Origin: Deltaproteobacteria bacterium
GTDB lineage: Bacteria > Desulfobacterota > Desulfarculia > Adiutricales > Adiutricaceae
Direction of reading: 5' to 3'
NCBI GenBank assembly: GCA_031276865.1
Contig: JAISMF010000079.1
Coordinates: 1-36,028, forward strand
DNA length: 36,028 bases
The notes beneath the pieces are model-generated. The model saw nothing but the letters and a program-made list of their open reading frames with translations, had not been told where the DNA came from and made no database searches. How positions within the stretch are numbered: position 1 is the first letter of the stretch; each line of letters opens with the position of its first letter. This document shows positions 17,118 to 25,920 of the stretch, in pieces. A program made the translations under genes and the position numbers.

Positions 17118-17735
17118 CTTTGACGAAATGTGTGAATAATACTACGCGCGCCTCCGCGGCAGACATTCCAGCGATACGATCCGCGGCTTCGTTATTTGCG
17201 CTGGCCACGAAAATGAAGGGGATTGTCTATTTTGCGCGAAAGATGACAAGGAAAACGTAACCATCTTCAAAATTTGGGTGGTCAATGTCAGCCGCTTTGA
17301 ACTGGAGGATCCCGCGGCGGACGACCGCCCTTTCGCCTGCGTCCTGTACATCGCCTGCTAGGCGTACGGTGTTGGACGAGATACGGCTTTGGGGAAGAAA
17401 ATCGCGAGAAAGGTGGTTAAGTTTCTTAAAGGTAAGAAGCTTTCCAAAAAAACATGTCCGCCTGCTCACCTTCGCTCATCAATTGTTGAGGCTTCAGACC
17501 ATGGACGTCAACGACAAGTTGAGAAAGGAATTTGAAATGTTAATTACAGATCGCAAGCGTATGGTTGTTGAGCAGATAAGGGAGGAAGGCCTGTTGCAAG
17601 GCTGGGAGGAAGGCTGGGAGGAAGGCTGGAAGGAAGGCCGGAAGGAAGGCGGGCTCAAAGCACGCCAGGCGATAGCCATGAAGATGTTGGCCATGGGACT
17701 GCCGTTGGACTCCATCGTCAAGGCAGTTTTTTCAC
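17118..17735 (+). pseudogene. Decayed second copy of the Rpn-family gene
   Basis: The sequence follows the intact gene from about 15766 to 16375 at high DNA similarity but lacks the first third. It also carries an in-frame TTG-to-TAG change (GCCTGCTAGGCG near 17359) and single-base losses near 17450 (CCAAAAAAACATG for CCAAAAATAACATG) and 17465. The C-terminal tail is readable and has a changed array of GWEE/GWKE/GRKE units from 12-bp slippage, so the coding repeats differ from copy 1. Similarity ends near 17725, where the terminator of the opposing hldA begins. Confidence 0.9.
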
Positions 17736-17749
17736 GTCCTCCAAGGGAC

Positions 17750-17798
17750 AAAAAAATAACGCCTTCCTTCCGCTCCCGAAGGGTTTCCTAAGGCGTTT
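17750..17798 (-). terminator. Intrinsic terminator of the hldA unit
   Basis: Read on the minus strand, AACGCCTT (17798-17791) pairs with AAGGCGTT (17765-17758). An imperfect inner stem closes between them, and the structure is followed directly by ATTTTTTTG. It lies about 45 bases past the heptose kinase stop. Confidence 0.75.
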
Positions 17799-17843
17799 CA
17801 TGGGACGGGGTGAATAGCCTCTTCCCTATTCATGAGTGTTTTT

Positions 17844-18848
17844 TCAGTCTTCCCTGGAAATGTCCTCCAGGGCGGCGGATTGTCGGATCTCTTCCGGGCT
17901 CGCCGTGGAGGTGCCCACCTTTCCCACCACCACGCCGCTCGCCAGGGTCGCGAGTTCGGCCCCGTCTTGAAGCGAGGCTCCCGCGGCCAGGGCCGCGGCC
18001 ATGACGGACACCACCGTGTCGCCGGCGCCGGAGACGTCGAAGACCGCCCTAGCCCTGGCGCTCAGGTGGGTCGCCTCGCCTTTTTCCCTAACCAGGGTCA
18101 TGCCGTCCTCCGAGCGGGTGACCAGGATGTTTTTTATCCGGTGCCGCGCCATGAGCTCTTTGGCGCCCGCGGCTAAAAGCTCCCCGGAGCCGCGGGAGAC
18201 GTCTCGGCCCAAAGCCAGGGAGAGCTCCTGGCGGTTGGGGGTGACGAGGGAGGCGCCGGAGTAGCGTTCCCAGTCGCTCCCCTTGGGGTCCACCACCACC
18301 GGAATGCCGGCCTTTTCCGCCGCGGAAATGAGGGTCCCGCACATGGAAGGGGTGAGGAGGCCCTTTCCGTAGTCGGAAAGGGAAAGGGTCCCCGCTCGCG
18401 GAAGAAGCTTTAGGGCGGTTTTCAGATACTTGGCGGCCGCGGAACCGTCCACGGGCTCCAGGGACTCCTCGTCGTAGCGGGCCACCTGCTGGATGCCCGC
18501 GATGAGCCGGGTCTTAACCGTGGTGGGGCGCGACGGATCCGTTAGCAAGACGATGTTTCCCTTTCCGAGCTCGGCGCGCAACAGGCATTCCAAGATGGCC
18601 TTTTTGGAGTCCTCCCCCACGATCCCCACCGAAAGGGGCGAAAGACCCAAGGAGGCGAGGTTCATAAGGACGTTTCCCAGACCGCCCGGCATGTTCACGC
18701 GGCGCCGCACGCTGATAACCGGCACCGGCGCCTCCGGGGAGAGCCTCACGGCCTCCCCGTAGATGTAGCGATCCAGCATCAAATCGCCCAGGGCCAGAAC
18801 CCTCGCGTCTTTGAGGCCGTCCAGGACGGCCAGGGCTTTACGGGTCAT
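17844..18848 (-). CDS. hldA: D-glycero-beta-D-manno-heptose-7-phosphate kinase (HldA / RfaE1-type)
   Basis: It phosphorylates heptose 7-phosphate at O-1 on the route to ADP-heptose, the precursor of LPS inner-core heptose, in the cytosol. The 334-residue PfkB/ribokinase-fold protein has the RfaE1 signature GDLMLDRYIYGEAVRLSPEA at about residues 21-40, a substrate-binding GG near NMPGGLGNV, and the catalytic FDVSGAGDTV with Asp277. The nucleotidyltransferase half found in fused HldE is absent, so a separate HldC is expected elsewhere. GGAAGGAAG precedes the ATG at 18848. It lies 115 bases downstream of dnaE on the same strand, with no obvious terminator between, so co-transcription is likely. 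A terminator follows at 17750-17798. Confidence 0.9.
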   Translation of the reverse strand: MTRKALAVLDGLKDARVLALGDLMLDRYIYGEAVRLSPEAPVPVISVRRRVNMPGGLGNVLMNLASLGLSPLSVGIVGEDSKKAILECLLRAELGKGNIVLLTDPSRPTTVKTRLIAGIQQVARYDEESLEPVDGSAAAKYLKTALKLLPRAGTLSLSDYGKGLLTPSMCGTLISAAEKAGIPVVVDPKGSDWERYSGASLVTPNRQELSLALGRDVSRGSGELLAAGAKELMARHRIKNILVTRSEDGMTLVREKGEATHLSARARAVFDVSGAGDTVVSVMAAALAAGASLQDGAELATLASGVVVGKVGTSTASPEEIRQSAALEDISRED

Positions 18849-18963
18849 CTTCCTTCCGTTAAAGGGAATAAGGGGAGGGGTTTGGGGGGAAGGGCTTTGC
18901 GCCGGAAAAAGCTTTTCCCGCCGAAATCGCCTTGTCCCGGCGGGGTTTAAGGGCCGGGGCGGG

Positions 18964-21900
18964 TTAGTTCATGAACTTCTCGAAAGCCGGCCGGGAAAGG
19001 GAGCAGGAAACCGCGCCTTTTTCGCCTAAGACCTTTTCCGCGCGGTCGCAGAGCTCCAAGGTGAGCTTGGGCGGGGGATCCAGGCGGTAGAGCCCGTAGC
19101 CGGCGCCGTTTTTGATCCGGAGGTGGAATACCGGACCTTGGTCGTTTTCGGCGGGTTCCAGCTCCTCTAAGAAGTCGGCGAAGCTTTGGAGCTTTGTCAC
19201 GGGGAGGGTGAAGGTGACGGATTTCACCCGCTCTTCCAGCTCTTCCTCCAGGTCCCAGAGCTCGTCAATGATAATCTTGGCGCCGTAGGGGGAGTCCGCC
19301 TTGGGGGGATCGCTGGAACCCTCGCAGACCAGCACCCGGTCCGGATCGATTAGGTCTCGAAAGCGGGTGAGGGCGTCGGACCACAAGATGACCTCGGCCT
19401 TGCCGCTCATATCCTCCATGGTCAGGAAGGCGTACTGGGAGCCTTTTTTATCGGTGCGGAACTTCATGCCGTAAAAGGTCCCCGCCAACCTCACCTGGGC
19501 GGAGCTTTTCATTTTCAAAACCCCGGCCACGCTGTCCAAGCCCATGGCCCTAAAGACGGAGGCGTAGCGGGCCAGGGGGTGGCCGGTGACGTAGAAGCCT
19601 AAAAACTCCTTTTCGGAGGCGAGCCTTTCGGCTTCCGAGAAGGGACTGGCTTCAGACCAGTTGAGTTCGGAGGGGTCGGCTTCGGATACCTCGAAGAGGG
19701 ATTTGCGCTTGGCGCCCTGGAGCCTAGGGGCGTTCCTTCTCCCGGTTAAAGCCGCGTCCAGGGAGGCCAGCATCACCTCCCGCGAGGCCCCGCCGGAGGC
19801 GTCCAGGGCGCCGGAGAGGATTAAGGCCTCCGCCACCTTTTTATTCACCTTCCCGTCCGCGGCCCGGTCGCAGAAGTCGAAGAAGCTTGTAAAAGGCTTC
19901 TTTTTTCTGGCCTCTATTATCTGCTCCACGGCCCCCTGGCCGGCCCCCCGGATGGCGCCCAGGCCGAAGAGGATTGTCTTTCCTTTCACGGTGAACTGGT
20001 AGCCGGAGCTGTTCACGTCCGGAGGGAGCACCTTGATTCCCTCCTCCCGGCACTCGTGGATGAGGGAGGCGATCTTTTCCTTGTCGGCCATCTCCGAGGT
20101 CATGAGCGCGGCCATGAATTCCACCGGATAGCGGCATTTGAGCCAGGCCGTCTGGTAGGAGACCAAAGCGTAGGCCGCGGAGTGGCTTTTGTTGAAGCCG
20201 TATTCCGCGAACTTCTCCAGCTGCTCGAAAATGGCCAAGGCCGCGGCGGAGTCCACCAGGCCTTTTTGTTCGCAGCGGAGGATGAACTCCGGCTTTATTT
20301 TATCCATCTCCTCCTTTTTCTTCTTCCCCATGGCCCTTCGTAAAAGGTCCGCGTCGCCTAGGGAGAAGCCGGCCAGGACCTGCGCGATGCGCAGGACCTG
20401 CTCTTGGTAGAGGATGACGCCCACGGTCTCCTCCAAGATGGGTTTCAAGGAATCGTGGACGTAGCTGGGACGGGCGGTCCCCCTCCGGACGGCCACGAAC
20501 TGATCCGCCTGGCCGCTCTTTAAAGGTCCGGGGCGGTAGAGGGCCAGAAGGGAGATGATGTCCGAGAGCTTGTCCGGGCGGATCATCCGCAAATACTGGC
20601 GGATCCCCTCCTGCTCCATCTGGAAGACGCCGTTTAAATTCCCCTTGCGGAAAAATTCGAAGGTCTCCGGGTCCTCCTGGTCGATTTCCTCTATGTCGAT
20701 TTCTATCCCCCGCTCGCTTAAAAGCCTGAGGCAGTGCTTTATGAGGGTCAAGGTCTTAAGTCCCAGGAAGTCGAACTTTATGAGGCCCAATTTCTCCACC
20801 CCCCCGCCTTCGAACTGGGTGACCGAGAGCCCCTTGGACTCGCCCTTCTCCTGCTTGCGGCCCCCGGTGAAGAGGGGGAGGTACTCGGTTAGGGGCTTGT
20901 CGGCTATGACCACGCCGGAGGCGTGGATGGAGGCGTGCCTGGGCAGCCCCTCCAGGGTGCCGGCCAAATCGATCAATTTTTTCACCGTCTTGTCTTTTTT
21001 GTAGAGCTCCTTCAACCTGGGCTCGCTTTTTAAGGCGCCGGCCAAGGTGATCTTGGGATCGGCGGGCACCAGCTTGGCCAGGAGGTCCACCTCGTGGAGG
21101 GGCACGTCCAGGGCCCGGCCCACGTCTCTAATTACCGCCCGGGCCTTGAGCTGGCCCAAAGTGAGGATCTGGGCCACGTGGTCCGGCCCGCCGTAGGCCT
21201 CCACCACGTAGTCTAAAACGTCCTGGCGCCCCTCGGCGCAGAAGTCCACGTCGATGTCCGGCATGGAGACCCTCTGGGGGTTTAAAAAGCGCTCGAAGAG
21301 CAGATCGAAGCGCAAAGGGTCCACCCTGGTGATTTTCAAAGAGAAGGCGACAAGCGAGCCGGCGGCCGAGCCCCGGCCCGGTCCCACCGGAATGGAGCGC
21401 GACCGGGCCCAGCGGATGAAATCCGCCACGATGAGAAAGTAGCCGGCGAAACCCACGCTTATGATGATTTCCAGCTCTTCCTCCAGCCTGGAGCGGTAGG
21501 CCTCCGTCTCCTCCGGAGATAGGGGCTTTCCCTTCTCCTCTCTTTTAGCGAAGTACTCCTCTAGGCCTTTTAGGGCGAGCTCCCTTAAGGATTCCTCGGG
21601 CGTGAGGCCGTTTTCGATTTTAATCGCCGGAAAGCGGTAGACCCTTTTCGGCAGCTCGAGCTCGCAGCGGTCGGCTATTTTCAAGGTGTTGTCGCAGGCC
21701 TCGGGGCAGTAGGCGAAGAGCCGCCTCATTTCCGCGGGCGACCGGAAGTGGTAGGTGTTGAAGGGCATGCGCATGCGCTTGAAATCGTCCACCTTGCTGT
21801 TTGTCTGGACGCATAAGAGGACGTCGTGGGCGGCGTAGTCCGTCTCTTTAAGGTAGTGGCAGTCGTTGGTCGCGACCAGGGGGACTCCGGTCTCTTGCGA

Positions 21901-22647
21901 AATCTCGATGAGGCGCCGGTTCACGACGCTTTGATCCGGGATTTGGTTTTCCTGGATCTCCAGGTAAAGCCTGTCCGGAAAGAAGTCCAGGTACCTCTCC
22001 AGGCTCTCCTTAAACGAGTCCCCGCCCTCCCGGCTCAAGAGCTTTCGGGCCAGTTCTCCTTGGAGGCAGGCGGTGAGGGCGATGAGGCCGCCGTTGTGTT
22101 TCTTTAAAAGCTCGTAGTCCATTCTGGGCTTGTAGTAAAAGCCCTCGGTGTTGGCCAGGGTGACGAGCTTGGTGAGGTTCCGGTAGCCTTCCATATTCTG
22201 GGCCAGGAGCACCAGGTGGTAGCGGGGGTCGTATTTGTCTCTAGAAAATCGGTCGGGGGAGACGTAGGCCTCCACCCCGATTATGGGTTTCAAGCCCTTC
22301 TCCTTGGCCGCCCAGTAGAAGTTCAAGACCCCGAACATCTGGCCGTGATCCGTCAGGGCCACGGCGGGCATGCCCATCTCCAGGGCCGTGTCCACGAGAT
22401 CGGGGATCTTGATGGCGCCGTCCAAGAGGCTGTAGCCCGAGTGGACGTGGAGGTGCACGAAAGACTCGGCCGGGTCTAAGAATTTAGGCTTTTTGGGAGC
22501 CTTGGGGGGGGCGGATTCCGCTACAGGTTCGGAGGCCTCGGGCGGAGCGGAGGCCTCGGGCGGTTCTAAAAGAACGGCCGGATCGGAAAACTCGGTCGGA
22601 TCTAAAAGAACGGAAGGGTCGGAAAACATATCCGGGTTGGCTGACAT
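18964..22647 (-). CDS. dnaE: DNA polymerase III subunit alpha (DnaE)
   Basis: The replicative polymerase subunit. PHP domain motifs HLHVHS (His65, His67, His69) and ALTDHGQMFG are intact. The palm carries MPDIDVDF with Asp466 and Asp468, and Asp626 in IKFDFLGL. GRGSAAGS, GVFQMEQEG, ALYRPGPL, RRAMGKKK and FNKSHSAAYALVSYQT are all conserved. A helix-hairpin-helix stretch (FGLGAIRGAGQGA) lies near residues 880-910, and an OB fold (RLAGTFYGMKFRTDKKG) starts near 1050. The ATG at 22647 has AAGGA upstream. This adds ~60 residues before the PHP domain, an Asp/Pro/Glu-rich extension with imperfect repeats (SDPSVLLDP, SDPAVLLEP). A GTG at residue 64 is an alternative start but has a poor ribosome site. 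Otherwise normal for DnaE1 (1227 residues). Confidence 0.95.
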   Translation of the reverse strand: MSANPDMFSDPSVLLDPTEFSDPAVLLEPPEASAPPEASEPVAESAPPKAPKKPKFLDPAESFVHLHVHSGYSLLDGAIKIPDLVDTALEMGMPAVALTDHGQMFGVLNFYWAAKEKGLKPIIGVEAYVSPDRFSRDKYDPRYHLVLLAQNMEGYRNLTKLVTLANTEGFYYKPRMDYELLKKHNGGLIALTACLQGELARKLLSREGGDSFKESLERYLDFFPDRLYLEIQENQIPDQSVVNRRLIEISQETGVPLVATNDCHYLKETDYAAHDVLLCVQTNSKVDDFKRMRMPFNTYHFRSPAEMRRLFAYCPEACDNTLKIADRCELELPKRVYRFPAIKIENGLTPEESLRELALKGLEEYFAKREEKGKPLSPEETEAYRSRLEEELEIIISVGFAGYFLIVADFIRWARSRSIPVGPGRGSAAGSLVAFSLKITRVDPLRFDLLFERFLNPQRVSMPDIDVDFCAEGRQDVLDYVVEAYGGPDHVAQILTLGQLKARAVIRDVGRALDVPLHEVDLLAKLVPADPKITLAGALKSEPRLKELYKKDKTVKKLIDLAGTLEGLPRHASIHASGVVIADKPLTEYLPLFTGGRKQEKGESKGLSVTQFEGGGVEKLGLIKFDFLGLKTLTLIKHCLRLLSERGIEIDIEEIDQEDPETFEFFRKGNLNGVFQMEQEGIRQYLRMIRPDKLSDIISLLALYRPGPLKSGQADQFVAVRRGTARPSYVHDSLKPILEETVGVILYQEQVLRIAQVLAGFSLGDADLLRRAMGKKKKEEMDKIKPEFILRCEQKGLVDSAAALAIFEQLEKFAEYGFNKSHSAAYALVSYQTAWLKCRYPVEFMAALMTSEMADKEKIASLIHECREEGIKVLPPDVNSSGYQFTVKGKTILFGLGAIRGAGQGAVEQIIEARKKKPFTSFFDFCDRAADGKVNKKVAEALILSGALDASGGASREVMLASLDAALTGRRNAPRLQGAKRKSLFEVSEADPSELNWSEASPFSEAERLASEKEFLGFYVTGHPLARYASVFRAMGLDSVAGVLKMKSSAQVRLAGTFYGMKFRTDKKGSQYAFLTMEDMSGKAEVILWSDALTRFRDLIDPDRVLVCEGSSDPPKADSPYGAKIIIDELWDLEEELEERVKSVTFTLPVTKLQSFADFLEELEPAENDQGPVFHLRIKNGAGYGLYRLDPPPKLTLELCDRAEKVLGEKGAVSCSLSRPAFEKFMN

Positions 22648-22843
22648 GGTTTAAGTCCTTGCGGTTAATCCTCTAAAGCCCCAAAGAGGGAAAGAGCGGA
22701 AAACCCCGGCCTTCCGTCTTGTAAACCGGCGGATTAGGCGGTTAAGGCGGCCCGAATTTTTGAAAAAAGAGGCGGGAAGGGCCGCTCCGTTTGATTACGG
22801 AGGATCCGAGGGCGGTTCCGTCCGCCGCTGTTAAATATATTAT

Positions 22844-22872
22844 AGTATACCACGAAACATGAAAAAAGTAAA
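22844..22872 (-). promoter_or_regulatory. Predicted sigma-70 promoter of dnaE
   Basis: On the minus strand TTTACT (22872-22867) and TATACT (22849-22844) are 17 bases apart. The site lies in an AT-rich pocket and gives a leader of nearly 190 bases before the dnaE ATG. An overlapping TATAAT just downstream is an alternative -10. Confidence 0.55.
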
Positions 22873-23948
22873 GGGGAAATTATCGGACGCCCCGCGGTCG
22901 TGTCCGGGGGGTTTCCTTTGAGTTAAAATTAGATTTGACATCCGACAAAAAACGACGCGTCGGCGCCGCGGGAAATTATCCAAAGGGGTCGTTTTAAAAT
23001 TCGCCTAGAAAAAAAATTACAAAATCTCCGAAAATCCGCGCGGACGGACGAAGCCCGAAGTCGGAAGCCCGAAGTCGGAAGCTCGAAGTCGGAGGGCTCA
23101 TTTTGAGCGTTCCGGATAAAACGCTGATAATAGGGTCGCGCTGGAAAAGATGTATTTAGGGGGAGACGGAACGGGGAAAAATGAGCGGAAATTTAGCGAT
23201 CGGGGGAGAAACGAAAGGACGCGTCTTTAAAAAACGGTAAACGACCCCGCGGCGGGAAAAAAAAAGACGCGGGTGAAATAAAACAAGCCGAAATGAAAAT
23301 CAATATTTCGGAAGGATCACGGGCTAAAAATAGGCTAAAAACAATCGGACTATAATGTTGGAATTTTAAAATTACCATCTTACCATCAAGGAGTATCGTC
23401 ATGTTTACTATTGACAAAAAAATTTACATCCCGGAAAAAGGCATGTAATATGTAATCTTAGAGTTGAACGCGCCTGAAAACGCGTCTATTGGTGAAGCGA
23501 ATATTTAGATCACAATTACTTCAAATTATAAAAATGGTCAACTTTGAATGATTTACGTCCGCTTGCGGGGTTACTGAAGGATAGTCCGATTTTTGATGGA
23601 AATGCTGTTGAGATTCATAGGAAAACGCGTGACGAGTAAATTTATTATTATTGACGCGAATATTTTCATCGATCCTGAATTCCCCGATGTCCGCGGAACA
23701 ACAAAATTTAATTTGGGCGGGAACGCCCGAACGCGTCCAATATTTGTGCATGTTTCGCCGTTAAAACTGATATTTTTTTACATTCATTTTAACTAAAGAG
23801 TTTAACTGTATTGGAGATCCGCGCGTTATAAGGGCGGTAGGGCGGTAAAAAGGGGAAGTTTTAGGCGAAAAATATAGTTTAGCGGTCAAAAAACGACTCC
23901 ACCGGGCCTGACGCCCGAAACTCTGGAGGGCGCTACGGCGTTAGAACT
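22873..23948. other. Intergenic region between dnaE and the repeat-protein gene
   Basis: It contains a 14-bp repeat (23052-23093). From 23401 on the plus strand, AAGGAG precedes an ATG that reads MFTIDKKIYIPEKGM, then stop, YVILELNAPENASIGEANI, then stop, all in one frame. That may be an old gene with nonsense changes, but I cannot identify it. A 67-codon frame at 23593-23796 contains FIIIDANIFID, reminiscent of a PIN-domain start, but it is too short to call. Confidence 0.35.
23052..23093. repeat. 14-bp tandem repeat, three units
   Basis: AGCCCGAAGTCGGA occurs twice exactly (23052-23065, 23066-23079) and once with one change (23080-23093). It lies between genes. Confidence 0.85.
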
Positions 23949-25724
23949 TTACTTGGGCGACCGCGCGGTCGGTTCGCCTTCCTCAAGGGCGATGGACTCG
24001 TCCCCGCCGCGTTGAATTCCATCCATGTTTACCCCTGAAGGCGGATGACCGTTTCGGGCGGCTTCCTGAGCCACGGTCCACCCGGATTTATCGGCGAGCT
24101 CCCAGCGGCTGAAACCCGCCGGAAGACTACCGCATCTGGCCGCCATATGAGCCACCGTCACCCCGTCTTTGTCCGCTAGCTCCCAGCGGTCGAAACCAAC
24201 CGGCAAATGACCACCCCTGGCCGCTTCGTGAGCCACCGTCTCCCCGTCATTGTCCGTCAGCTCCCAGCGGTCGAAACCCGCCGGCAAATGACCATGCCCG
24301 GCCGCTTCGTGAGCCACCGTCCGCCCGCCATTGTCCGCCAGCTCCCAGCGGTCGAAAACCGCCGGCAAATGACCATGCAAGGCCGCCGCGTGAGCCACCG
24401 TCTCCCCGTATTTGTCCGCCAGCTCCCAGCGGTCGAAACCTTTCGGGAGGAGTCCATTTTCGGCCGCCATGTGGTAGATCGTTTTTCCACCATTATCCGT
24501 TAGTTCCCAGCGGTCGAAACCTTTCGGGAGGAGTCCATTTTCGGCCGCCTTGTGGTAGATCGTTTTTCCACCATTATCCGTTAGTTCCCAGCGGTCGAAA
24601 TCCGCCGGCAAATGACCACCCCGGGCCGCCGCGTGAGCCACCGTCTCCCCGTCTTTGTCCGCCAGCTCCCAGCGGTCGAAACCAGCCGGCAAATGACCAT
24701 GCCAGGCCGCCGCGTGAGCCACCGTCCACCCGTCATTGTCCGCCAGCTCCCAGCGGTCGAAACCTTTCGGGAGGAGTCCTTTTTTGGCCGCCATGTAGTA
24801 GATCGTTCTTCCACCATTATCCGTTAGCTCCCAGCGGTCGAAACCCGCCGGCAAATGACCATGCAAGGCCGCCGCGTGAGCCACCGTCCACCCGTCATTG
24901 TCCGCCAGCTCCCAGCGGTCGAAACCAGCCGGCAAATGACCATGCAAGGCCGCCGCGTGAGCCACCGTCTCCCCGTCTTTGTCCGCCAGCTCCCAGCGGT
25001 CGAAACCAGCCGGCAAATGACCACCCCGGGCCGCTTCGTGAGCCACCGTCAGCCCTTCTTAGTCCGCCAGCTCAAAGCGGTCGAAACCCGCCGGCAAATG
25101 ACCACCCCTGGCCGCCGCGTGAGTCACCGTCCACCCGTCTTTGTCCGCCAGCTCAAAGCGGTCGAAACCCGCCGGCAAATGACCACCCCTGGCCGCTTCG
25201 TGAGCCACCGTCCGCCCTTCTTTGTCCGCCAGCTCCCAGCGGTTGAAACCCGCCGGCAAATGACCACCCCTGGCCGCCGCGTGAGCCACCGTCCACCAGG
25301 CTCTGTCCGCCAGCTCCCAGCGGTCGAAACCCGCCGGCAAATGACCACCCTCGGCCGCCGCGTGAGCCACCGTCCACCAGGCTCTGTCCGCCAGCTCCCA
25401 GCGGTCGAAATCCGCCGGCAAATGACCACCCTCGGCCGCCGCGTGAGCCACCGTCCACCAGTCTCTGTTCGCCAGCTCCCAGCGGTCGAAACCCGCCGGC
25501 AAATGACCACCCCGGGCCGCTTCGTGAGCCACCGTCCGCCCTTCTTTGTCCGCCAGCTCCCAGCGGTCGAAAGCCGCCGGCAAATGACCACCCCTGGCCG
25601 CCGCGTGAGCCACCGTCTCACCTTCTTTGTCCGCTAGCTCAAAGCGGTCGAAACCCTTCGGAAGGGTCCCCTCGGAGGCCTGGCGAAAAAGCTCTTCCAA
25701 TTCACCTTTGTCCATATCGTCCAT
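23949..25724 (-). pseudogene. Ankyrin-like 27-residue repeat protein with one in-frame stop
   Basis: The frame opens at ATG 25724 (AGGAA eight bases upstream). It has a 19-residue head (MDDMDKGELEELFRQASEG), twenty repeats of 27 residues, and a 32-residue tail rich in Gly and Glu. The repeat consensus is HLPAGFDRWELADKDG followed by xTVAHxAARGG. The TVAHxAAxxGxLP part matches the ankyrin TPLHxAAxxG core, but the unit is six residues shorter than standard ankyrin. Codon 222 (25059-25061) is TAA where most other repeats of the same type have AAA (Lys), so a single base change splits the gene into 221- and ~365-residue parts. Reading frame and repeats are otherwise perfect. It is either a very recent pseudogene, a truncated 221-residue product, a phase-variable state or a sequencing error. 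No signal peptide is seen. Confidence 0.8.
24048..25667 (-). repeat. 81-bp coding tandem repeat array, 20 units
   Basis: Exactly 81-bp periodicity (27 codons) runs without phase break through the whole array. Two unit types exist: the main TVAHxAA type and a TIYHMAAENGLLPKG type at repeats 11, 14 and 15. Units 14 and 15 are nearly identical in DNA. This points to ongoing unit duplication or gene conversion. Confidence 0.95.
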
Positions 25725-25889
25725 GGCGCTGTTCCTAGATAATGTCTGATTGGCCTACCATCGCGTCTTTTGCCGAACAAACCCATACTTAAAAGGGGCG
25801 GGAATCTCCTCTTCGACCTCGTGAACAAAGACGCGCCCTGCCATGAGGCCTGTCATGCGCTGGCCGCCTCCAAAGGTAAGAGAAGTTCG

Positions 25890-25920
25890 AAAAAGCGGGG
25901 GGGCTTAAAAAAAGCCTCCT
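25890..25920 (-). terminator. Intrinsic terminator of the metallo-beta-lactamase gene
   Basis: On the minus strand AGGAGGCTT (25920-25912) pairs with AAGCCCCCCC (25906-25897) across a T-rich loop, and CGCTTTTTC follows. The stem overlaps the stop codon at 25919-25921. The adjacent repeat-protein gene at 25724 is therefore probably transcribed separately. Confidence 0.65.

Noticed and set aside
23401..25061. Alternative genetic code (TAA, TAG or TGA read as an amino acid)
   Set aside because: Intact core genes such as priA, guaB, dnaE and ppx end at ordinary stops with family-typical lengths. The in-frame stops are confined to degenerate or repeat genes.
24855..25637. Long plus-strand open frame opposite the repeat-protein gene
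   Set aside because: It exists only because the 81-bp unit is a multiple of three and lacks stops on both strands. Its translation is a monotone Arg/Thr/Pro repeat without a ribosome site.
24048..25667. CRISPR-like array
   Set aside because: There are no spacers: units are contiguous, coding and 81 bp long. The 10-bp and 14-bp arrays are likewise spacer-free.
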